11,327 nt of DNA. It comes from Acidobacteriaceae bacterium. Lineage in GTDB: Bacteria > Acidobacteriota > Terriglobia > Terriglobales > Acidobacteriaceae. The stretch is from the NCBI GenBank assembly GCA_003162255.1, contig PMMJ01000131.1, positions 52,555 to 63,881 on the forward strand, in the 5' to 3' direction. Under the pieces are notes generated by a model. The model was not told the DNA's origin and did not search any database. It was given only the letters and a program-made list of their open reading frames with translations. The translations under genes were made by a program, and so were the position numbers. Each line of letters opens with the position of its first letter. Position 1 is the first letter of the stretch. Positions 7,239 to 11,327 of this stretch are shown one piece after another.

Positions 7239-7721
7239 GGCAACTCGCGCGCGGCCGTCACGCGCTGATTTCTGGCAGCGATTCTAATCGGCCAAGATGG
7301 CAAAGGCGCTCAGCCGTGAGCCCTCTTTCCAGGTGCTCGGTATTCTGGCGCTTCTGCTTCAGTTCGTGGGTCTGTGCAGCCTTCACGATCCCCTCGGCCC
7401 ACCGTACCGCATCTTTGATTGCACTGATTGTCGCCAAAACTCTTTTCCCGCCACTATGCTGAGCGAGTCTACGGGCAGCAAGGCAATTTCCGCCCCCCAT
7501 TGTAGCCGTGATTCAGCCGCCTTACGAGCGATTAGAGGGCTTTAGCGGTGTTTGGGCGAACACGGAAGTTGTCGTATGTATGGGTTAAGCCAACCTTGAC
7601 ATGGTGGACTTCGAGTTACTGTACACGACAGAACTCAGGAGGATGGACCCGGCGACTCCTAAGCTAGGCGTAGCGTGCTCGGGTATCGCCACAGTGAGAA
7701 GACTGCGGTCTCTACACACGG
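7239..7721. other. Poorly coding stretch before the epimerase relic
   Basis: Apart from the doubtful 80-codon frame, no gene is convincing here. At 7613-7642 the plus strand reads ELLYTTELRR, which resembles the EKLYTEEL segment expected about 25 residues before the next conserved block of GDP-mannose 3,5-epimerase. The spacing to that block is too long by about 15 codons, so the pseudogene may extend this far, but in scrambled form. Confidence 0.4.
7258..7500 (-). CDS. Possible small ORF upstream of the UDP-glycosyltransferase
   Basis: An 80-codon open frame on the same strand as the UDP-glycosyltransferase, ending 19 bases before its start. The product would be soluble, with a charged helical stretch (THELKQKRQNTEHLERGL, about residues 44-61). 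I recognise no family, and there is no clear ribosome binding site before the ATG at 7500. It may be real and co-transcribed, or a chance frame in a leader region. Confidence 0.25.
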   Translation of the reverse strand: MGGGNCLAARRLAQHSGGKRVLATISAIKDAVRWAEGIVKAAQTHELKQKRQNTEHLERGLTAERLCHLGRLESLPEISA

Positions 7722-8161
7722 GTAGCGCGCTTCCACACGTGTACGGCCCTTGGGGAACGTGATTCGGCGGACGCGAGAAAGCTCCGGCGGCAATCTGCCG
7801 GAAAGTGATTGAAGCAAAGCTTACGGTAAGCTCGAAATCGAAATCTGGGACACGGGACATCAGACTCGCAGTTTCACGTATATCGACGATTGTCTGTTGG
7901 GCGTGCAGAAGATCATGAACTCCGAAATCCTGGAGCCGATCAATCTCGGATCAAGCGAGGCGGTCAGCATCAACCGGTTAGTCGATCTCGTTGAAGGGAT
8001 CGCCGGGATTCGGCTGGAGCGCGACTACGATTCCCACGCGCCGCCGGGAGTGTAACAGCGACAATACGTTGATCAAGAAACTGCTGCTTTGGGAGTCCAG
8101 CATCACTTTGCAAGCCGGGTTGGAGAAGACCTACGACTAGATCTACGATCAGCACCTTGCA
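7722..8161 (+). pseudogene. GDP-mannose 3,5-epimerase relic (C-terminal half)
   Basis: The plus strand holds the C-terminal half of an SDR-type nucleotide-sugar epimerase in broken pieces. Piece 1, VARFH (7722-7736), matches the usual (I/V)xRFHN. After a one-base deletion comes VYGPWGT (7739-7759), an in-frame TGA at 7760-7762, then GGREKAPAAICRKVIEAK (7766-7819). After another one-base loss near 7823-7827 comes KLEIEIWDTGHQTRSFTYID (from 7828), then EPINLGSSEAVSINRLV and APPGV, ending at TAA 8053-8055. A third shift leads to SDNTLIKKLL and GLEKTYD, TAG at 8138-8140 at the place of a conserved Trp, then IYDQ. The order and spacing match GDP-mannose 3,5-epimerase, the enzyme that makes GDP-L-galactose/gulose. 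About 145 of the roughly 320 family residues are traceable, and the Rossmann N-terminal half is missing. The clean shifts and stop codons point to a fairly recent loss. It cannot be functional. Confidence 0.9.
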
Positions 8162-8320
8162 CGCGAGAAGGGTTCAACTGGAGTTGTAAGGGAATTCGCC
8201 ACTACAGGGCGGAGGAAAAAGCTAGTGTTGGAGGCGCCTCAAGAGAAGGTTGTTAAAGACCGTTGAGTATTAGAAGCCCTCTCGAATTCCTCTCCGGTGA
8301 AATGATGCGTGTTAGCTCGC

Positions 8321-8356
8321 CTATCTAAACATTTCTATCTAAATATTCTAAACATT
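8321..8356. repeat. AT-rich short tandem repeat
   Basis: CTATCTAAACATT at 8321-8333 is repeated as CTATCTAAATATT at 8335-8347, a 14-base period with one mismatch. A shortened third copy, CTAAACATT, follows at 8348-8356. This sits 180 bp downstream of the tRNA-Pro 3' end. It may be binding sites for a recombinase or regulator, or a simple replication slip. Confidence 0.6.
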
Positions 8357-8456
8357 CCTGTTCTTAGCAAATTAAGATGTCCGCTTTTTGAAGATTTATT
8401 TGCAGGCGATACTGGAAGAGCAGCGCCGCGCGGTGGAGAGTGTAGAGCGGTTGGTA

Positions 8457-8477
8457 TTTGGACCCAAATGGACCCAA
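8457..8477. repeat. Ten-base-period direct repeat TGGACCCAA
   Basis: TGGACCCAA occurs at 8459-8467 and again at 8469-8477, exactly one helical turn apart. The first copy is also the core of TTTGG-AC-CCAAA (8457-8468), a 5-bp inverted repeat. It lies about 60 bp past the 3' end of the tRNA gene. Confidence 0.5.
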
Positions 8478-8534
8478 GTTGCAGAGTTGAACCAATCCAC
8501 GTCGGGCAGCGTGAATTGAAAACAAAGAAGTAAT

Positions 8535-8611
8535 TGGTCGGGGCGCGCGGATTTGAACCGCGGACCCCCTGCGCCCAAGGCAGGTGCGCTACCAGGCTGC
8601 GCTACGCCCCG
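8535..8611 (-). tRNA. tRNA-Pro(UGG), CCA encoded
   Basis: The minus strand folds as a complete cloverleaf. The acceptor stem is CGGGGCG (8605-8611) with CGCCCCG (8539-8545), followed by the discriminator A at 8538 and encoded CCA at 8535-8537. The anticodon stem CCTGC/GCAGG encloses the loop CTTGGGC (8573-8579) with anticodon TGG at 8575-8577, and G37 as usual for proline tRNAs. The T arm is CGCGG-TTCAAAT-CCGCG (8546-8562). All arms look intact, so the gene should be functional. Its 5' end faces the integrase gene. Confidence 0.97.
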
Positions 8612-8713
8612 ACAAGACTAGCAGAATTCATTCTAAAGCACTTTCCAACTTGGTTTCCACTCCGAACCATGATTTCTGGCCTCGACCGTGTCAAAACCGT
8701 GCCATTATCGCGC

Positions 8714-9871
8714 TCACTGCACGGTGACCGTGCCAATTTGATCCCCTGCTTTTTCAGCAGACATTTCATTGGCACGGCGGTTGATCTTCTCCAGAGCTTC
8801 GCGCTTCATCTGCAATTTCATCTGCGAATACTTCTTGAAGACTTGCGCGTCTCCCTGGCGAAGCATTTGTGTTACCCACTCGTCCGCTACGCCGCCGGCA
8901 CTGAGCCGCGTGGCATAGGTAGAGCGAAGATCGTAGATGCGAAAATACGTTACCTTGGCACGCCGCAAGGTCGCATGCCAGGTGGTTTTCAGAGTTCTTT
9001 GATGTCCGCTCGGGTTCTCATCGCTGGGAAACAGATACGGACTGCAGGGTGACAATCGCAGTTGGTCGCGGAACGCTTCGAGGGCCAAAGGTGTCAACGG
9101 TACCTCGGCCACGCCGTTCGGAGTCTTAGAATCCGGAATCCAAACCATCGCGTTCGTGAGATCAAGCTGCTCTTTCTTCATCGGCATGAGCTCCTTATAA
9201 ACACGCAACCCTGTTTCGGTAATGATCCTCACAATGTTGCGCAAGGATTCGGGAGCATGGGCTTCGATGGTTCGCTGTTCCGACCAGGTCACGTAGTGCG
9301 GTCGGAACAAGCCTTTCACCGCAACCGGAAATTCCACCCCCGCACAAGGATTCGCCGGGAGTAGCTTTTTCCGAACCGCCACGTTCAACATGCGACGGAG
9401 CACCCGGAACTCCTGATGCACCGTGCTTGACTTCAGGATGCCCTTTTCCCGGTAACCATTAGACAGCTTGATGCGAACTCGCTGCCGAAGACGACTGCGA
9501 AGATAGTCTTCGATCGCGTCGGCTGTGATATCCACCAGCTTTCTGCCTGAGAATGCAGCCTTCAGATGGGTTGCACAGCGTACGTTCGCCTCATGAGTCT
9601 TCAGAGCCCGTATGGGCGGTCTCGAATAATTTTCGAGAAACGAACCCACCCATTCTTCAAAACCGAGAGCCTCTCCTTTCCGAATTGCCTCCAAGAGATT
9701 GCCGTCTCTGGCCTGCAGCCGCTCCCGAAGCTTGCGGCTGGCTTCCTGCCAGTCCTCGGTTCCGGTGGATTCTCTGCAACGTTTCCCGTTCCGATCACGG
9801 TAGCGAATCCAAAGAATCTTTCCATCGTTGCGAGAATAGACAATCCCGTCCTGCTTTCGTGGTTTAGACAT
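8714..9871 (-). CDS. Tyrosine recombinase / integrase
   Basis: A 385-residue site-specific recombinase of the phage-integrase family. An N-terminal part (about 1-60, with IRYRDRNGKRCRESTGT) fits an arm-binding domain, and a SAM-like core-binding domain follows (about 70-170). The catalytic domain starts near 195. Catalytic positions visible are Arg223 in TETGLRVYKEL, Lys249 in PDSKTPNG, Arg316 in YDLRSTYATRL and Tyr348 in FKKYSQM. The two usual histidines are replaced: HxxR reads YDLR (Tyr313), and the LGH position reads LRQ (Gln339). Similar C-termini are, to my memory, common in acidobacterial integrases, so it may still be active. The ATG at 9871 has GGAGATG upstream with seven bases spacing, and overlaps the end of the excisionase gene by 8 bases. 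The gene ends about 100 bp from the 5' end of tRNA-Pro on the same strand. Confidence 0.93.
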   Translation of the reverse strand: MSKPRKQDGIVYSRNDGKILWIRYRDRNGKRCRESTGTEDWQEASRKLRERLQARDGNLLEAIRKGEALGFEEWVGSFLENYSRPPIRALKTHEANVRCATHLKAAFSGRKLVDITADAIEDYLRSRLRQRVRIKLSNGYREKGILKSSTVHQEFRVLRRMLNVAVRKKLLPANPCAGVEFPVAVKGLFRPHYVTWSEQRTIEAHAPESLRNIVRIITETGLRVYKELMPMKKEQLDLTNAMVWIPDSKTPNGVAEVPLTPLALEAFRDQLRLSPCSPYLFPSDENPSGHQRTLKTTWHATLRRAKVTYFRIYDLRSTYATRLSAGGVADEWVTQMLRQGDAQVFKKYSQMKLQMKREALEKINRRANEMSAEKAGDQIGTVTVQ

Positions 9872-10121
9872 TCACCATCTCCTGTCTGAATGAAGCGCGG
9901 AATGACTCGAGATCCGATTTGAGGAACCGGATGTTCCGACCCATTACGCGGAGATGGGGAATCTGCTTTCGTTCAACCCAAAGATACACAGTTTGCGAAC
10001 TCACTCCAAGAAATTTTGCGGCCTCCTTCACGTTCATCGGAAGCTCGAGAGCGTGGTCCGGCGGCTCCTGCCGACCGCGCTCAAACGCGACTGACAGTTG
10101 TGAATGTTGGCTGGTTGCCAT
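9864..10121 (-). CDS. Excisionase-like MerR-type helix-turn-helix protein
   Basis: An 85-residue DNA-binding protein. Residues 29-77 form a single winged-helix HTH domain of the excisionase (xisA/HTH_17) type: MNVKEAAKFLGVSSQTVYLW (29-48) is the helix-turn-helix, and VERKQIPHLRVMGRNIRF (49-66) the wing. Such proteins bend att DNA and steer the integrase toward excision, or simply regulate the int operon. The ATG at 10121 has GAGGAG six bases upstream, which favours it over Met29. The first 28 residues are polar and probably disordered. Its stop overlaps the integrase start, so both proteins are made from one transcript in this order. Confidence 0.85.
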   Translation of the reverse strand: MATSQHSQLSVAFERGRQEPPDHALELPMNVKEAAKFLGVSSQTVYLWVERKQIPHLRVMGRNIRFLKSDLESFRASFRQEMVNV

Positions 10122-10165
10122 CGCCTACTCCTCGCACTCGGTCGAAAGACATGCGCAACTCGAAA

Positions 10166-10193
10166 GCAGATTGAGGTCCGCGGACCCCACTGC
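10166..10193. promoter_or_regulatory. 12-bp palindrome upstream of excisionase, resembling tRNA-Pro 3' half
   Basis: GGTCCGCGGACC at 10175-10186 is a perfect 12-bp palindrome 54 bases upstream of the excisionase start. It is well placed for an operator of the xis-int transcript. The same block shares CCGCGGACCCC (10178-10188) with the tRNA-Pro gene (8558-8568), and flanking GCAGATT and CTGC also resemble the tRNA sequence (8547-8572), in the same orientation. It may be an operator, a decayed attachment site, or both. Confidence 0.4.
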
Positions 10194-10279
10194 CGGTGCG
10201 TTTTACATCGGTTTTTCTTTTCGGTCAAAAGCCCCAGAAGCACCGTAATTCCTTTCTCAGCGCCGGTTGCATTGCGGAT

Positions 10280-10321
10280 TTGACCGAAATTTCATTCGGG
10301 GTTAGGTTCCTGATACTCAGG
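10280..10321 (+). promoter_or_regulatory. Putative promoter/operator region of the MoxR-type ATPase gene
   Basis: TTGACC at 10280-10285 and TAGGTT at 10303-10308, 17 bases apart, make a weak sigma70-like promoter about 50 bp before the ATPase start. Two inverted repeats overlap it: CCGAA/TTCGG (10284-10288 with 10295-10299) between the hexamers, and CCTGA-TAC-TCAGG (10309-10321) just after the -10. They could be repressor sites. All of this is inferred from the sequence. Confidence 0.35.
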
Positions 10322-10355
10322 ACGTCAGAACCGTTCTGGGCTTTAGGAGTCACAT

Positions 10356-11273
10356 GTGTTTTCATCCTTTGGGCAGCTTGGTGAAGGTCTTCGCGCCACT
10401 GGCTACATTGCCGATTCAATAGCAACAACAACGGTCTTTCTGGCGGCCAAGCTGCATAAGCCAGTGCTGCTGGAAGGGCCGACGGGCAGCGGCAAGACGC
10501 AACTCGCCTATGCGGTTGCCGAGGCTGCAAATACAAGTGTCGAGCGCCTACAGTGCTACGAGGGCATCAACGAAGAGAAAGCCATTGGGAAATTCGATGA
10601 GCCGCTGCAAAGGCTTTGCGTCGAATTGAAGTCCAAGTCTGCCAATGTTGATTGGGACTCCCTGCGGACCGAGTTGCACAGTCAGCAGTTCTTCGGCGCC
10701 GGGCCGCTTCTGCGCGCGTTGCAGTGCGAAAAGCCCTGTGTCTTGCTGATCGACGAACTGGACAAGGTGGACCACGCATTTGAAGCATTGTTGCTGGAAC
10801 TGCTGAGCGTGTGGCAGTTGAGCATCCCGAAGCTGGGCACCATCAAAGCGCGAAGTATTCCCTTCGTTGTGTTGACCTCGAATGAAGAGAGGCGCATCGG
10901 GGATCCACTGCGCCGGCGCAGCTTCTATCTTCGCGTCGAACACCCCACTGCGGAGCGAGAAGCGGAGATTGTGGCGCTGAGAACGCCGGATTCCACACAC
11001 GAATTCCATGCCGGTATGGCCGGACTCGCCAAGGCTCTGCGCGGCTGGAGCATGGAGAAACCGCCCTCGGTGTCAGAAATTCTGGATCTCGCCCAGGCAC
11101 TCAAAGTTCTGGGAAGTGAACAAATTACGCCGGAGATGAGAGACATTCTCCTGCCGTTGCTGGCCAAAACTGAGGCCGATCGACGCAAGCTGCTCTTGCG
11201 GGATGGGTTTGCCAGCTTGATCTTTGACGCGCAGCAGTACAGCGCCGAAGCTCTGCGAAGGAGTGCGGCATGA
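10356..11273 (+). CDS. MoxR-type AAA+ ATPase
   Basis: A 305-residue AAA+ ATPase of the MoxR group. The start is GTG 10356 with AGGAG at 10345-10349; the overlapping ATG at 10354 leads to a stop within 25 codons. Visible motifs are Walker A GPTGSGKT (41-48), Walker B VLLIDELDK (129-137), sensor 1 TSN (174-176), and the arginine-finger region DPLRRRSFY (183-191). Sensor 2 is probably in the helical lid after 200. MoxR proteins work as chaperones that remodel or help load metal into partner enzymes, usually together with a von Willebrand A domain protein encoded next door, as in cox (CO dehydrogenase) or nor clusters. Here the next gene overlaps by four bases (ATGA), so a partner is likely but not visible. 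The gene is divergent from the integrase module and seems to belong to the host chromosome rather than to the element. Confidence 0.92.
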   Translation: MFSSFGQLGEGLRATGYIADSIATTTVFLAAKLHKPVLLEGPTGSGKTQLAYAVAEAANTSVERLQCYEGINEEKAIGKFDEPLQRLCVELKSKSANVDWDSLRTELHSQQFFGAGPLLRALQCEKPCVLLIDELDKVDHAFEALLLELLSVWQLSIPKLGTIKARSIPFVVLTSNEERRIGDPLRRRSFYLRVEHPTAEREAEIVALRTPDSTHEFHAGMAGLAKALRGWSMEKPPSVSEILDLAQALKVLGSEQITPEMRDILLPLLAKTEADRRKLLLRDGFASLIFDAQQYSAEALRRSAA

Positions 11274-11327
11274 GGCCAGCACTCATCTTGGCGCAAGTGC
11301 TTTCTGCAATCTCGATCTGCTGGGCGC
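11270..11327 (+). CDS. Start of the gene downstream of the MoxR-type ATPase (cut by window edge)
   Basis: An open frame from ATG 11270, overlapping the ATPase stop (ATGA), with GGAG at 11260-11263, six bases upstream. Only 19 residues are seen (MRPALILAQVLSAISICWA). They are hydrophobic after a basic Arg2 and could be a signal peptide, or the first helix of a CoxE-like von Willebrand A protein. MoxR partners are usually encoded at this place, but the sequence is too short to decide. Confidence 0.6.
   Translation, partial: MRPALILAQVLSAISICWA

Larger units (their letters stand above)
8162..8534. other. Non-coding spacer with AT-rich core between epimerase relic and tRNA
   Basis: No intact gene is visible. 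The stretch at about 8320-8405 is much richer in A and T than its surroundings and carries short tandem repeats. A reading frame from about 8379 to 8519 on the plus strand encodes a charged segment (AILEEQRRAVESVERLVFG, then a stop at 8517-8519). It looks like the tail of a lost gene but has no start and no recognisable family. Confidence 0.4.

Noticed and set aside
7585..7860. Minus-strand open frame of 91 codons
   Set aside because: It is antisense to the epimerase relic, which gives an unambiguous protein match on the plus strand.
8321..8356. CRISPR-like array
   Set aside because: The repeats are 13-14 bases, directly adjacent and without spacers.
8534..9052. Plus-strand open frame of 172 codons
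   Set aside because: It reads through the antisense of the tRNA-Pro gene and the C-terminus of the integrase.

Overview
The window looks like a chromosomal segment of a moderately GC-rich soil-type bacterium, most likely an acidobacterium (Acidobacteriota). This assignment is an inference. It rests on the style of the tyrosine recombinase, whose C-terminal block resembles integrases I associate with that phylum, on the relic of a GDP-mannose 3,5-epimerase, and on the use of GTG and TTG starts. No rRNA or other marker settles it.

Left part (1-7238): a biosynthesis-like cluster. At the left edge, on the minus strand, is the N-terminus of a NodU/CmcH-type carbamoyltransferase. It is divergent from a tightly packed plus-strand unit: a 130-aa unknown, an alpha/beta hydrolase (lipase-like), a 122-aa unknown, and a trans-type polyprenyl diphosphate synthase with both DDxxD motifs. 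Two of the three junctions overlap (TAGTG, TAATG) and the third gap is 20 bp, so these genes are probably one transcript. After a 164-bp gap follow a glycosyltransferase whose C-terminal domain resembles the procollagen-lysine (PLOD/LH3) glucosyltransferase domain, and a second glycosyltransferase-like protein 9 bp behind it. Converging from the other side is a GT1 family (sterol/macrolide-type) UDP-glycosyltransferase. Together the set (isoprenoid chain synthesis, three glycosyl transfer steps, carbamoyl transfer, an ester hydrolase) suggests a glycosylated, possibly carbamoylated isoprenoid or lipid product. No such pathway can be named from the sequence.

Middle part (7239-8534): a decayed zone. 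It holds a clear pseudogene of GDP-mannose 3,5-epimerase, with at least three frameshifts and two in-frame stops, then an AT-rich stretch with short tandem repeats.

Right part (8535-10200): a complete tRNA-Pro(UGG) with encoded CCA, a tyrosine-recombinase integrase and an overlapping excisionase-like HTH protein, all on the minus strand. Upstream of the excisionase lies a 12-bp perfect palindrome inside a short block that resembles the tRNA 3' half. This is an int/xis module next to a tRNA gene, but its geometry is not the usual one.

Right end (10201-11327): a MoxR-type AAA+ ATPase on the plus strand, overlapping (ATGA) the start of another gene that runs off the window. Two short inverted repeats lie in the promoter region of the ATPase.
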